Position numbers and translations under genes: made by a program. The notes beneath the pieces were generated by a model. That model saw only the letters and a program-made list of their open reading frames with translations. It had not been told where the DNA came from and made no database searches. A stretch of DNA of 45,889 nucleotides from Snodgrassella sp. (lineage in GTDB: Bacteria > Pseudomonadota > Gammaproteobacteria > Burkholderiales > Neisseriaceae), in NCBI GenBank assembly GCA_024103515.1, contig JAGGIK010000012.1, forward strand, positions 1 through 45,889, in the 5' to 3' direction. Shown here piece after piece: positions 19,518-29,896 of the stretch (positions within the stretch are counted from its first letter, which is position 1; each line of letters starts with the position of its first letter).

Positions 19518-22317
19518 AAAGCAAAGTAATCAGTTCAAAGATACTATTGTACGATATTACCCACAGTTGATCTGTAGATAAAATGTGAATAACAATCTAA
19601 GTAAATAGATTCTAGCGCTATTGACCGACTTAATTTAATGTCACCCGATAAAGATGACGTTGTTAATGAGCTGACTATATTGGGTACAGTACTGATATTT
19701 AATTACTAAAGTCCGGAATTAATCTTTGTATAACCACGTGCTTGGTTTTTTCATTGGCCATCTGATCACTTTTTTATATAAAAACAATAAAATTCATTTG
19801 TTTCAGCGACGGAAGTGACTTTAAATCTATAAGCTCAGTTGTGGATAAAAATTAACTATTGTTTAATGTACAAATTTGAAAGGGTTGTTCTGATGATCTG
19901 AAATAAATTGAATTAAATTAATGGAAAAATCTTTAGAAGCAAGCGGTAACAACTTAAATAGTTGATAATATTGAATATAAAAATAAAAAGCTTAAATTAA
20001 TGCTTGCAGTTTCGATCTATCTTAAGCAAAATCAAATTTGACAACCAAAAAACTTATTTGACCGTATATCTGTTCATAATTGTACTATCACTAATGCTTA
20101 TTATGTTTTAATATATAAAATAATATTTACCCAAGTGAATTAACTGTAATTAAGTTAAACCGTGATCTATAAAATAGAGCGATAATCAGGATAATTTTAT
20201 TCAGACGTTTTTATATATGTTTATCATGACATAGATAAAAATATGATCAGAGTGATAAAAAACATGGTTTATATAATTGTTTTTTCTTACAGCTAAAAGC
20301 GTCAAGTTAATCGAAGAATATATTGTCTAAATGCAGTTATTTTATAAAAAAATGTGAAATTGATGAAATATCAAATATTTAATCTGTAAAAATAACTCAT
20401 CACAGATAATGAGCAAACATGAAAAATAAGCAGGTATTAATAATTGAGGAAATAAACTAATCATTACATATTTCAACAGCGATATTATCCTTCTGAAAAT
20501 CAGAATTGAAATGACAAAATTGCTAAGAATAATATTACTGAAGGTATGTTTATACCTGAGTACCATTCTAATGGTGTTAAAGATTACTTTGCGTAATCAT
20601 CGGTTCTAGGTCAATAAAATACAGTTGAGAATCCATATTATTGAGGATTCTGAGTTTAATCAAGAAAACTATTTTGATCGTGACAATAAAATTCCATGGC
20701 AAACGTATCTGAATAATACCATAGAACAGTTTATGATAATGTTATCCACAATCCCAAGAACCAATTGTTGATTAAATGAAGGTCGATAAAAATTTACAAT
20801 ACGCAGTATTTATTCAGCAGAAGAGGGGACACACAATTTTCTAACCAATATACAAGCAAAATAGATAAAATCCTAAGAAGAAAAAATGATCAATAATACC
20901 GATAATGACAGAATTATTGACAAAAATGCGCTATTGCTAAGTCTGAAAACAGATAATAAAAGAAATTTTTTCTATTGAGCACAATGGCTATTTAAACCCA
21001 GAAAATAATTAAATTGCTGCTTTAATACCAAGTATTCAGTCAAAATACAAGCTGCTAACATTATTTTATAATATTATCCACAGTGAGTATGTGTATTAAC
21101 TGTGGGTAAGATATTGACTGAGTAAATGACTGCATTCCTTTTGTGCGACTGAAATAAGGTCAAAGTAAAAAACATGATTTATTAGTACAGAAATAATTTT
21201 GGTGTAAAAATGCTGAATAATCAGTGATAAAACTAAACAATCCTAACATAAAATTTTAAGCCTTTCATTACACAGTTCTATATTTATCTTTTTAGGATAA
21301 ATGAGGAATAAAAAGATTAAAGGCATCGAAAGAGAATTTGTCTCAAAGCGAGCTTGTGGATAAAAATGATAAGAAAAAGCGCCATAACTGGCAATAAAAT
21401 ATACGTCTTGATCGTATTAATCAGCAACTTCAAGTATCCCGTACATAGGTTGTAAGTGAATAAAACATACTAATTTTTAAATTAAAATCAAATAAAAAAT
21501 TTATTGACCCTAATCATAGAGATACCTATTTATTTTTAGTATGAATAATTTGATTTTCTTTTAAAAATAAAACTTTTTAGCAAATTTCGATTACAGCATG
21601 ACATAAAATAACTGTGAAGATTTTATCGTTTTAACAATTGGAATTAATTTAACATTAAAACTTATAATCTAAGCTAGCATTGACTGAATTTAGATAAGCA
21701 GAATCTATAACACATCGATAACTTTATCTGATAAGACGATAAAAATATAATTGTTTCTTATTTTTTATTAATCACAAAGTAAATTAAGAACAAAGAGAAC
21801 GTTTATGAATCCTTGGTTTAAAATTTTAATTAAAAACACTTTCACTATAACTGGTCTTTATAATATCATCCACTTATGATGTAAATATAGCATTCACTCA
21901 CACCTGAAAATTAAATAGCCAGTAAAAGTATTACGCATTGTGGATGACAATCATAGCGATTGATTAGTTAAAATGACAGAAAATAAATTTTTATTTTCCC
22001 AATGCGCGAGATTTAAAGTACCAAAGTAGCTGAAAAAACTGCCTAATATTAATTAAATTACTGTTTTTTTATAAAATTTTATCTTATCCATAAGTTCACA
22101 TCGGCGTTAAATCGCCTGTCTCATTCATAAAGTATGACACACATTACAGCAGCTTACAGCAAGTTCTGTTAATATTAAAAATTAGTTGAAATATTTACTG
22201 GTTATTTTATTAATATAAATAACTGATTTTAAATTATTTACCGATTAGTTATCGGCAAACTACTTACTTATTGTCGCTTTGATAAGCAGATAATCATTAA
22301 TCTAAAGGTGAGATTAG
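19518..22317. other. Candidate chromosomal replication origin (oriC) region
   Basis: This 2.8-kb stretch has no supported gene and is about 28% G+C (hand count over 19,501-21,480, roughly 293 G and 256 C). DnaA-box matches: TTATTCACA at 19584-19592 (-), and exact TTATCCACA at 19840-19848 (-), 20742-20750 (+), 21074-21082 (+) and 21355-21363 (-). One-mismatch copies are at 19557-19565 and 21101-21109. Plus-strand GC skew is C-biased to the left and G-biased to the right. Flanking genes point outward: trmO and lpxC to the left, etfBA to the right. Two exact parS sites lie to the right. dnaA is not adjacent. An origin is an inference; a decayed gene desert is the alternative. Confidence 0.65.
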
Positions 22318-23067
22318 ATGAAAGTAATGGTAGCAGTAAAGCGTGTTGTGGATTACAACGTTAAAGTGCGTGTCAAGGCTGACCAATCAGATGTGGATAT
22401 TGGCAACGTAAAAATGTCGATGAATCCGTTTGATGAAATTGCCGTCGAAGAAGCTGTACGGTTAAAAGAAGCCGGTAAGGCTAGTGAGGTTATTGTGGTT
22501 TCATTGGGAGTAAAACAGTGCGAGGAAACCCTACGAACGGCCTTAGCAATGGGGGCAGACAGAGCCATCCATGTTGAAACAAATGAACAGCTGCAGCCAC
22601 TGGCCGTGGCTAAACTGCTAAAAGCTATTGCTAAACAGGAACAACCACAATTATTTTTGTTGGGTAAACAAGCAATTGATGATGATGCCAACCAGACTGC
22701 ACAAATGCTGGCTGCTCTTTTGTCTGCGCCGCAAGGAACATGTGTCAGCAAAGTCAACCTGAGTGCTGATGAAGTTATTGTAACCCGTGAAATTGACGGT
22801 GGTCAGGAACAGCTTGGATTGAAATTACCTGCTGTAATTAGTGTTGATTTACGATTAAACGAACCGCGTTACATCAAATTACCGAATATCATGCAAGCCA
22901 AGAAAAAGCCTCTGGAGAAAAAAACCGTGGCGGAACTGGGAGTGGATATTTGCTCACATCTGATTCAGATAAGAGTAACTGAGCCGAAAGCGCGTGCGGC
23001 TGGTATTAAAGTAGCCGATGTGGCCGAATTGGTGGCCAGATTGAAAACCGAAGCCAAAGTGATTTAA
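22318..23067 (+). CDS. etfB: Electron transfer flavoprotein subunit beta
   Basis: This 249-residue protein starts [20 protein letters not shown] and contains [19 protein letters not shown], both hallmarks of EtfB, which binds AMP and docks to partner dehydrogenases. With EtfA it carries electrons from acyl-CoA and other flavin dehydrogenases to ETF-ubiquinone oxidoreductase. AAAGGTGAG precedes the ATG. etfA follows after 10 bp in the same operon. It is the first gene to the right of the candidate origin. Confidence 0.95.
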   Translation: MKVMVAVKRVVDYNVKVRVKADQSDVDIGNVKMSMNPFDEIAVEEAVRLKEAGKASEVIVVSLGVKQCEETLRTALAMGADRAIHVETNEQLQPLAVAKLLKAIAKQEQPQLFLLGKQAIDDDANQTAQMLAALLSAPQGTCVSKVNLSADEVIVTREIDGGQEQLGLKLPAVISVDLRLNEPRYIKLPNIMQAKKKPLEKKTVAELGVDICSHLIQIRVTEPKARAAGIKVADVAELVARLKTEAKVI

Positions 23068-23077
23068 GGAGATAGCC

Positions 23078-24022
23078 ATGTCTGTATTGATAATTGCTGA
23101 ACATCAGCAGCAACAACTGGATGAAGCTACCCTGCATGCTGTAACAGCTGCTGCCAAGCTTGGTGAAGTTGATATTCTGGTAGCAGGGTACCATATTAGT
23201 GAAGTAGCTGTTCAGGCTCAACAAATTGCAGGAGTAAGAAAAGTATTACTTGCTGATACTGCTGAATATGCTAATGAGTTAGCTGAGTCTATGGCTCCAT
23301 TAGTGGCCAGTCTGGCCAAAAAATACAGCCATATATTGGCTGCTGCTTCCAATGCCGGTAAAAATCTACTGCCTCGTGTTGCTGCTTTACTGGATTGTGC
23401 ACCGATATCTGAAGTGACCGAAATCATCGATTCACAAACATTTGTTCATCCGATTTATGCTGGAAATGTATTACAGACTGTGCGCAGTGAACAAACACAA
23501 CATGTTCTTACTATACGCAGCACAGCGTTTGCACCGGCAGTAATTAATGACAATCAAGCTGTTGTGGAAGTTGTACCATGCCCTGCACCACAAAATTTAA
23601 GTCGATTTATTGATCGTACGTTGACGCATTCAGACCATCCAGAACTGACGACTGCAAAAACGGTTGTCAGTGGGGGGAGGGGATTGGGCAGTGCAGAAAA
23701 CTTTGCAGCCTTACTCAATCCATTAGCTGATGTACTTAATGCGGCAGTTGGTGCTTCACGGGCAGCTGTGGATGCTGATTATATCCAAAATGAATATCAA
23801 GTAGGGCAAACTGGTAAAGTAGTCGCTCCTGAACTTTATATTGCTGTGGGCATATCCGGTGCAATCCAGCATCTGGCAGGAATGAAAGACAGTAAAGTTA
23901 TTGTCGCGATCAATAAAGATGCTGATGCGCCCATTTTCAATATCGCTGATTATGGTCTAGTTGCCGATCTCAATACGGCTATTCCTGAATTGGTCCAACA
24001 GCTTAAAGCAGTGTTAGATTAA
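23078..24022 (+). CDS. etfA: Electron transfer flavoprotein subunit alpha
   Basis: This 314-residue protein has an N-terminal nucleotide-binding-like domain and the conserved C-terminal FAD-binding domain: [14 protein letters not shown] (about 197-210), [31 protein letters not shown] and [20 protein letters not shown]. Length is normal (about 310). It forms a heterodimer with EtfB and holds the single FAD. GGAG lies before the ATG, 10 bp after etfB. An exact parS site begins 12 bp after its stop codon. Confidence 0.96.
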   Translation: MSVLIIAEHQQQQLDEATLHAVTAAAKLGEVDILVAGYHISEVAVQAQQIAGVRKVLLADTAEYANELAESMAPLVASLAKKYSHILAAASNAGKNLLPRVAALLDCAPISEVTEIIDSQTFVHPIYAGNVLQTVRSEQTQHVLTIRSTAFAPAVINDNQAVVEVVPCPAPQNLSRFIDRTLTHSDHPELTTAKTVVSGGRGLGSAENFAALLNPLADVLNAAVGASRAAVDADYIQNEYQVGQTGKVVAPELYIAVGISGAIQHLAGMKDSKVIVAINKDADAPIFNIADYGLVADLNTAIPELVQQLKAVLD

Positions 24023-24033
24023 TGAATAAATAA

Positions 24034-24049
24034 TGTTTCACGTGAAACA
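24034..24049. promoter_or_regulatory. parS centromere site (ParB binding)
   Basis: The sequence is TGTTTCACGTGAAACA, identical to the conserved bacterial parS consensus. The palindrome extends one base each side, making an 18-bp perfect inverted repeat (24033-24050). It is in the 223-bp gap between etfA and ltaE. A run of six T follows some 10 nt later, so it could also help end the etfBA transcript. parS sites cluster near replication origins. Confidence 0.9.
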
Positions 24050-24245
24050 TGAATGCAGTTTTTTGCTGGCAATAATGGTAAAATTTGGCTGTATGCTAAT
24101 ATCTGTTTGTTGCTTAAGGAACTCGGCACTGGCTTGATTCGGCTAGCTATTGGTTTAAACGCCTAGAGAGCTGATAACACTTCATGAAAAATTTTCTGCT
24201 GGTGTTGGCCGGTGATTAATATCAAAGTTTAAGGGGAATCTGCTT

Positions 24246-25298
24246 ATGAACCGTCTCCATGATGCCAAGCTGTATTCTTTTGCTTCCGATAATTATTCAG
24301 GTGTTCATCCCAAGATTCTGGCTGCCCTTAGTATTGCTAATGAAGGCCATCAGCCGGCTTATGGTGCTGATGTTTACACCACAGCTTTGCAGCAAAAAAT
24401 AAAACAACTGTTGGGTAACCAAGCTCAGGCTTATCCGGTATTCAACGGGACAGGAGCTAATATTATTGCCTTGCAATCCTTAATGCCACGCTGGGGTGCC
24501 GTGATCTGTGCAGAAAGCGCTCATGTCAATTGTGATGAAGGTAATGCACCCGAATATATAGGTGGGATGAAACTGCTTGCCATCCCAACCGATGATGGCA
24601 AGCTGACGCCTAAATTGGTTGCCAAACAGGCTTGGGGTTATGGCTTTGAACATCGTGCCCAGCCCACTGTTGTCTACATCAGTCAGACTACTGAACTCGG
24701 TACTTGCTATACCCCTGATGAGATCCGTGCCTTAGCTGATTACTGTCATCAGCGACAGATGAAACTTTATCTGGATGGTGCGCGACTGGCTAATGCCTTA
24801 GTCAGTCAGAATACAGATTTGTACAGCATGATTGCCGCTACTGGCGTAGATATGTTTAATCTGGGTGGTACCAAAAACGGTTTATTGCAAGGGGAATGTA
24901 TTATCGCCATGCATAGTGAGGTACAGATGTCTATGCCTTATCTGCGTAAGATCAATGCTCAGCTGGGGTCGAAAATGCGTTATCTATCCGCACAGTTTAT
25001 GGCATGGTTTGAAGATGATTTATGGTTAGAATTGGCGCAACACAGCAACGCCATGGCCTCACGGTTAGCTACAGCAGTAGCTGATATTCCAGCCATAAGC
25101 ATTACTCAGAAAACAGAAGCCAATGCCGTTTTTGCGATTGTTCCGAAAAAAATTTGTGCGTATTTACGTGAACAGTTCCATTTTTATGACTGGAACGAAC
25201 AAACGCAGGAAGTACGCTGGATGACCAGTTTTGATACCACGACTGAGCAGATTGACAATTTTGTGACAGCCATCCGACAGGCTGCAGCGTCATTATGA
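24246..25298 (+). CDS. ltaE: Low-specificity L-threonine aldolase
   Basis: This 350-residue fold-type I PLP enzyme cleaves L-threonine or allo-threonine to glycine and acetaldehyde. The PLP lysine is K210 in FNLGGTKNG, the stacking His is H93 in SAHVN, and the cofactor Asp/Arg pair lies in LDGARLANA (D178, R180). SFASDNYSGVHP at the N-terminus is typical. AAGGGGAA lies upstream of the ATG. Its stop overlaps the start of the IMPACT gene by 4 bp (ATGA), so the two are likely translationally coupled. Confidence 0.93.
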   Translation: MNRLHDAKLYSFASDNYSGVHPKILAALSIANEGHQPAYGADVYTTALQQKIKQLLGNQAQAYPVFNGTGANIIALQSLMPRWGAVICAESAHVNCDEGNAPEYIGGMKLLAIPTDDGKLTPKLVAKQAWGYGFEHRAQPTVVYISQTTELGTCYTPDEIRALADYCHQRQMKLYLDGARLANALVSQNTDLYSMIAATGVDMFNLGGTKNGLLQGECIIAMHSEVQMSMPYLRKINAQLGSKMRYLSAQFMAWFEDDLWLELAQHSNAMASRLATAVADIPAISITQKTEANAVFAIVPKKICAYLREQFHFYDWNEQTQEVRWMTSFDTTTEQIDNFVTAIRQAAASL

Positions 25299-25900
25299 TG
25301 GTAGAACAATTTAAGACCTTGGCTGCGGTGGCGCAAGCAGAATTTAAAGATAAGGGAAGTCGCTTTATCGCATTTGCCTATCCGGTACAGACAGAAACAG
25401 AAATCAAACAACTGGTACAGCTAATGCGCGAACAACATCATAAAGCACGTCATTGGTGTTATGCATGGCGACTGGGTGTTGATGGCAATCGTTTTCGTGC
25501 CAATGATGATGGTGAGCCAGCTGGTAGTGCTGGCAGACCAATACTCGGTCAGATCGATTCTGCAGAGGTAACCAATGTGCTGGTTATAGTGGTGCGCTAT
25601 TTTGGAGGGACCTTACTGGGAGTGCCTGGATTGATTCATGCCTATAAAATGGCTACGGCTATGGCCTTGCAGGAGGCTGAAATAATTCAACAGAATGTGT
25701 GCAGGATATTACAACTTAGTTGTGAATATGCCTATCTGAATGAAGCACTGCGCTGGTGCAAACAACAGCAGGCACAGATATTGACACAAGATTTACAGCA
25801 AAACTGTCGTTTGGAGGTATCCATACCGTTAGCCCGATATCAAACTGGTCTGACGGCTTTACGACAACTACGCGCAATAGATGTTAAACTGGAGGAGTGA
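25295..25900 (+). CDS. IMPACT (YigZ/YvyE) family protein
   Basis: This 201-residue protein carries the UPF0029 core: KDKGSRFIAFAYPV, HHKARHWCYAWRLG, FRANDDGEPAGSAGRPILGQI and VVRYFGGTLLGVPGLIHAY. A C-terminal ferredoxin-like domain (about 130-200) is present. Bacterial YigZ has been linked to translation or nucleic-acid binding, but its cellular function is not settled. It overlaps ltaE by 4 bp. The second ATG (25298) is an equally possible start. purD follows after about 70 bp. Confidence 0.9.
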   Translation: MMVEQFKTLAAVAQAEFKDKGSRFIAFAYPVQTETEIKQLVQLMREQHHKARHWCYAWRLGVDGNRFRANDDGEPAGSAGRPILGQIDSAEVTNVLVIVVRYFGGTLLGVPGLIHAYKMATAMALQEAEIIQQNVCRILQLSCEYAYLNEALRWCKQQQAQILTQDLQQNCRLEVSIPLARYQTGLTALRQLRAIDVKLEE

Positions 25901-25969
25901 TAAGCAATATTGAATAACAGATAGGTAACACGGATTTCTTGGAAAAAAACTATTTGCAAAAGGGTAGGC

Positions 25970-27241
25970 ATGAAATTACTGGTTATTGGTAGTGGCGGAC
26001 GTGAGCATGCATTGGCTTGGAAACTGGCTCAATCTGATAAAGTGGAAATTGTTTTTGTTGCACCGGGTAATGCTGGTACAGCAGCTGAAAAAAAACTTTG
26101 TAACATCAATTTGAGTGATCATCAACAACTTATCCAGTTTTGTATTGAGCAAGAAATCACATTTACTCTTGTTGGTCCGGAGGCACCTCTGGCTGCCGGT
26201 ATTGTGGATGACTTTACTGCAGCTGGATTAGCAATATTCGGTCCCAGTCAGTATTGTGCCCAGCTAGAAAGTTCCAAGGATTTTGCCAAGGCATTTATGC
26301 ACCAGCACAGTATTCCCACTGCTGCTTATGCCACCTTCACTGATGCTACTGCCGCACATCAATATGTTGCTCAAAAAGGTGCGCCAATCGTGATCAAAGC
26401 TGATGGTTTGGCTGCTGGTAAGGGCGTCACTGTCGCCATGACCCTTGATGAAGCACATCAAGCGATTGACAGCATGTTAATGGATAACAGCATGGGCAGT
26501 GCTGGTGCTCGGGTCGTGATTGAAGATTATCTGCAAGGTGAAGAAGCCAGCTTTATTGTTTTGGTTGATGGCGAACATGTACTGCCCATGGCCAGCAGTC
26601 AGGATCACAAACGTCTACTAGATAATGATAAAGGACCCAATACCGGTGGGATGGGAGCTTATTCACCGGCACCGGCGGTTACACCGGCAGTACATCAGCG
26701 GGTGATGGAAGAAATTATTTTGCCCGTTGTCCGGGGAATGCAAGCCGCAGGTCATCCATATCGAGGTTTTCTGTACGCCGGCTTAATGATAGATGCTACT
26801 GGTGCCCCTTATACCATTGAATTTAATTGTCGCTTTGGCGATCCAGAAACCCAACCAATTATGTGTCGGTTGCAAACAGATTTGGTAGATTTGATCGTGG
26901 CGGCGCTAGCGGGTAAACTTGATACCACTCAAGCCGTTTGGTCGGAGGAAACGGCAGTAGGTGTGGTATTAGCAGCAGCTGGTTATCCACAGATTTCGCG
27001 CCGAGGCGATAGTATTGAGGGTTTAGAGGCCGCCAATCAAATTGGTAAAGTTTTTCATGCCGGCACTACTAACCATCCAGACAAAAAATTAATTGTATCA
27101 GGAGGCCGGGTGCTGTGTGTTGTGGGGATGGGCAAAAATGTGGCCGATGCACAAAAACAAGCATATTTGGCGTTGGCTCCAATTCATTTTAAAGGCATGC
27201 AATACCGACATGATATTGCTGCTAAGGCACTAAATAAATAG
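25970..27241 (+). CDS. purD: Phosphoribosylamine-glycine ligase
   Basis: This 423-residue ATP-grasp enzyme joins phosphoribosylamine and glycine in step two of purine synthesis. It begins MKLLVIGSGGREHALAWKLA, then TLVGPEAPLAAGIVDDF, the ATP-grasp lysine region PIVIKADGLAAGKGVTVA, SSQDHKRLLDNDKGPNTGGMGAYSPAP, and the metal-binding EFNCRFGDPETQP. Length is normal. A GGGTAGG ribosome-binding site precedes the ATG. It converges on tenA with a 10-bp gap. An exact TTATCCACA falls inside the coding sequence at 26983-26991. Confidence 0.97.
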   Translation: MKLLVIGSGGREHALAWKLAQSDKVEIVFVAPGNAGTAAEKKLCNINLSDHQQLIQFCIEQEITFTLVGPEAPLAAGIVDDFTAAGLAIFGPSQYCAQLESSKDFAKAFMHQHSIPTAAYATFTDATAAHQYVAQKGAPIVIKADGLAAGKGVTVAMTLDEAHQAIDSMLMDNSMGSAGARVVIEDYLQGEEASFIVLVDGEHVLPMASSQDHKRLLDNDKGPNTGGMGAYSPAPAVTPAVHQRVMEEIILPVVRGMQAAGHPYRGFLYAGLMIDATGAPYTIEFNCRFGDPETQPIMCRLQTDLVDLIVAALAGKLDTTQAVWSEETAVGVVLAAAGYPQISRRGDSIEGLEAANQIGKVFHAGTTNHPDKKLIVSGGRVLCVVGMGKNVADAQKQAYLALAPIHFKGMQYRHDIAAKALNK

Positions 27242-27251
27242 TGTTGATAAA

Positions 27252-27929
27252 TTAAAGCGGCCAGCTGGACATTTGCCAGCAGTTATGCCATAACTGCTTT
27301 TCCAGTTTGGCCGCAGTTAGAAAACTGTGTAGCATAGAAGTACGAATCTCGGTATTGTTGTTTGTGGCGAGGCGATCGGCAATATTCATCGCAATGGCAC
27401 CATCCCGACAATATTCCGGACAATTATAGGTCTCAATCCAGCGCCGATAAGGATTACTGTGGATATCTACCCGAGCAAGTAAATGTTCACCGACTTGTTG
27501 ATAAATATAAAAACAGGCTAAAGTGCTGGCTATAGCAACAGGCAGAGGTTCCGTGATCAGCTGTTGATACAGAAAAGCTGTGTATAATAGGCAGCTCGGG
27601 ATCTGTTGAGCTGCAGTCAGATTATTTTGTAATAAATCCTGTTGCATACATTGCTCAGCTTTAATAGTCTCTGAGCTGAATCGCTGGAATTGTTCAGCAT
27701 CACTGGCTAAGGTGCACTTGTCGGCAATCATCTGCATGATCCGACTGTAATGACGTAAATATAAAACATCCTGTTGTAAATAAAAGCGAAATTTATCTGG
27801 CGCAAGCGAACCATCACCCAAAGCTTTTATAAACGGTAACTGCTTAATCTGCGCTAAAATAGGTTTCACTTGCTGTTGGGCTTCATGGCTCCAAGCTGAT
27901 GATGGGAATGAGAGAAACTTGCTATCCAT
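27252..27929 (-). CDS. tenA: Aminopyrimidine aminohydrolase / thiaminase II (TenA)
   Basis: This 225-residue all-helical protein belongs to the TenA family, which salvages thiamine breakdown products by hydrolysing aminomethylpyrimidine to HMP. Key residues are visible: D54 (FYLQQDVLYL), catalytic C139 (STLACFYIYQQVGEHL) and E210 (LTAAKLEKQLW). Length is normal. No other thiamine gene is nearby apart from the distant ThiF-like gene, so a salvage role is likely. It is convergent with purD. Confidence 0.9.
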   Translation of the reverse strand: MDSKFLSFPSSAWSHEAQQQVKPILAQIKQLPFIKALGDGSLAPDKFRFYLQQDVLYLRHYSRIMQMIADKCTLASDAEQFQRFSSETIKAEQCMQQDLLQNNLTAAQQIPSCLLYTAFLYQQLITEPLPVAIASTLACFYIYQQVGEHLLARVDIHSNPYRRWIETYNCPEYCRDGAIAMNIADRLATNNNTEIRTSMLHSFLTAAKLEKQLWHNCWQMSSWPL

Positions 27930-28799
27930 TATCCAAATAACTTTATCAATGATGAAAAATGAGATATTAACATTGTCAGTATGACCTTTTAGAAAAATAG
28001 GAATAATAAAAAGTACTCTTTTGATCAGGCAGGCGTTGTTGGCGTATTTTGTGGATAATGTCTTAATCGTTTTTTCTTCTTATTAAATTAGCCTGAGTGA
28101 TATCTAAAGACAATGCGATTTTTAGTGGATAAATATTGCTGGTTTTCTTTGGTTGTCGTCATCACATCATGTAAGTGTATTTCAATACTGATGATCAACT
28201 GAACCAACTCTGATGGACGAGAATTACAGTTGCTGGCTATTTGGTTTAATACATTTTTATACGATATCCAGTAGATTAAGCCAGGAGAGAAAATATGTTA
28301 ACAATTTTTCATAATCTTAATGGCTAAAAAATACCCACATATACCGACAACTTGAAATTATTAGGCAGTAATATTAAGGAATAGCATGGATATGCATTTA
28401 AAAGATTGATAAGAATAAATGAAGAACTTATCCACAGCGATAATAGTAGTATGTTTTAAGTAATCAAGCAGAATTATAATAAAATCACTGATTGTGGCAA
28501 AAAAATAATCCCATTGATCCGGCTGACTGCTCTAATAAAAATTTTGTTCAATTGTTCTATATTTAGCTATATGAATTTTTATCCACAATGGTTTATTATT
28601 ATCATGGGGTAATTTGTTGAGCGGTTATAAATACCAATTCCCATGGAAACGATTACATGCAGAAAAAAATAGTTATTGGTAACAAGATTATAATCAATTA
28701 GCACCAATTGAAAAAATAGCTGCAGTGATGAAAACATCAAATTAGGTATAAGAATACGTCGGGTTATTTATTTTTTTAAATCAATATACTTCTTTAAAA
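27930..28799. other. AT-rich spacer with DnaA boxes
   Basis: There is no supported gene. Exact TTATCCACA sites are at 28050-28058 (-), 28428-28436 (+) and 28579-28587 (+). The plus strand is mildly G-rich relative to C. The tenA promoter must lie at the left end. Confidence 0.5.
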
Positions 28800-29610
28800 G
28801 GTATAAGACATTTACCCACAATTTTTTTATACGTTTTAATTATATTATAAAAGTTAATCAACCTTTTAAGCTTTTGCTTTCTGTCTTTTCAATCCCCTAA
28901 TGTTTGCTGTTTAGGCCACATCTGTATTAAAGTGCATATCACGCTTTGCGTTTTTCTATTTGCTTATAGGCAGGTAAATTTGGTGATATTGGTTTATGTG
29001 CTAAGTATACGGTTTAATCAATTGATGCTCACCAACACCCTGAAATTCATCCTCATTATTAGTATAAATTCATTCAATGATATAAGAACATTGGGGGTAA
29101 TGCATCGTCTTGTCAAAACTAGGTTGAGTTAATTGAGATTTATCTGGGTAAATAGCGGCATAAAGCTCACGTGAATAAGCACCAATATTGATGAATTAAT
29201 ATTTTTTGTTTTTTTATTTTAAGGTAAAGTTAAACAGTTGATATCGAAATATTCCCTTTGCCCGGATTGGTTGGCTTATCGTGTTGAGCTTGTCGTATTC
29301 ATTTATCTTCTATGGATTTTTTGACTTTAACCCAATATTTAATGCCGTCGCGTATGGCTTTATAAGGTTTGTTCTTACAGCTTACACGGCCGAACAGTTT
29401 TAGTCTGGCTTATTTAACACCTTATAGATGGTTGAATGGCTGGCCAAAAAGCGTATAGCCAAATCGGTGATGGTTATTTTTCTTTATGATAAAGTCGCTA
29501 TATATATTTTGTTTGTGATAAAGGATCAGTTTGTTTTTTATATCTTTTTTATGTCTATTTATTACCGTAGTTTCTTTATTTACTGTAAACAATGCCAGTA
29601 ATTCCTGCAA
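28800..29610 (-). mobile_element. IS481-like element relic, copy A
   Basis: The minus strand here is a decayed version of the element at 40106-40879; both keep the same order of recognisable segments. Shared plus-strand stretches include AAGCTTTTG, TTTGCCCGGAT(T/A)GGTTGG and TTATCGTGTT. The reading frame has stops and shifts throughout and no usable transposase remains. A fragment at 29422-29610 still reads as the N-terminus (INRHKKDIKNKLI, compare copy B MNIHKKNKIHPLS). Copy A is more eroded than copy B. Ends are approximate. Confidence 0.65.
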
Positions 29611-29896
29611 ATTAGGGCTCGGAATACATAGATTACTTAATAGCGCGATTTTAATTATATATTATTCCAATAGACATACAATTCAGTTTTATCTATATGA
29701 TTTGAACAGTTCGTCTTGATGATTTATAACTTATTTGATTGTAATTAAATAAATATTATGATAAATTAGTTTAATTAAATACAACGAAAATAATAATTTG
29801 TTTAGTATATTGTTATTAGCAGTTAGCTTTTAAATTCACAATATTTAGAATTTAGTCATTAAGTTTTCAATTCTAACAAAGAGTGTATTCATAAAA

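Noticed and set aside
20342-20566. 74-codon minus-strand open frame inside the candidate origin
   Set aside because: Its hydrophobic I/L/F composition is what AT-rich DNA encodes by chance.
19518-22317. CRISPR array or phage remnant in the large gap
   Set aside because: No regularly spaced repeats and no phage-like frames; DnaA boxes are irregularly spaced.
24184-24219. Short frame MKNFLLVLAGD before ltaE as a leader peptide
   Set aside because: Only 11 codons, no regulatory codon run and no attenuator hairpin nearby.
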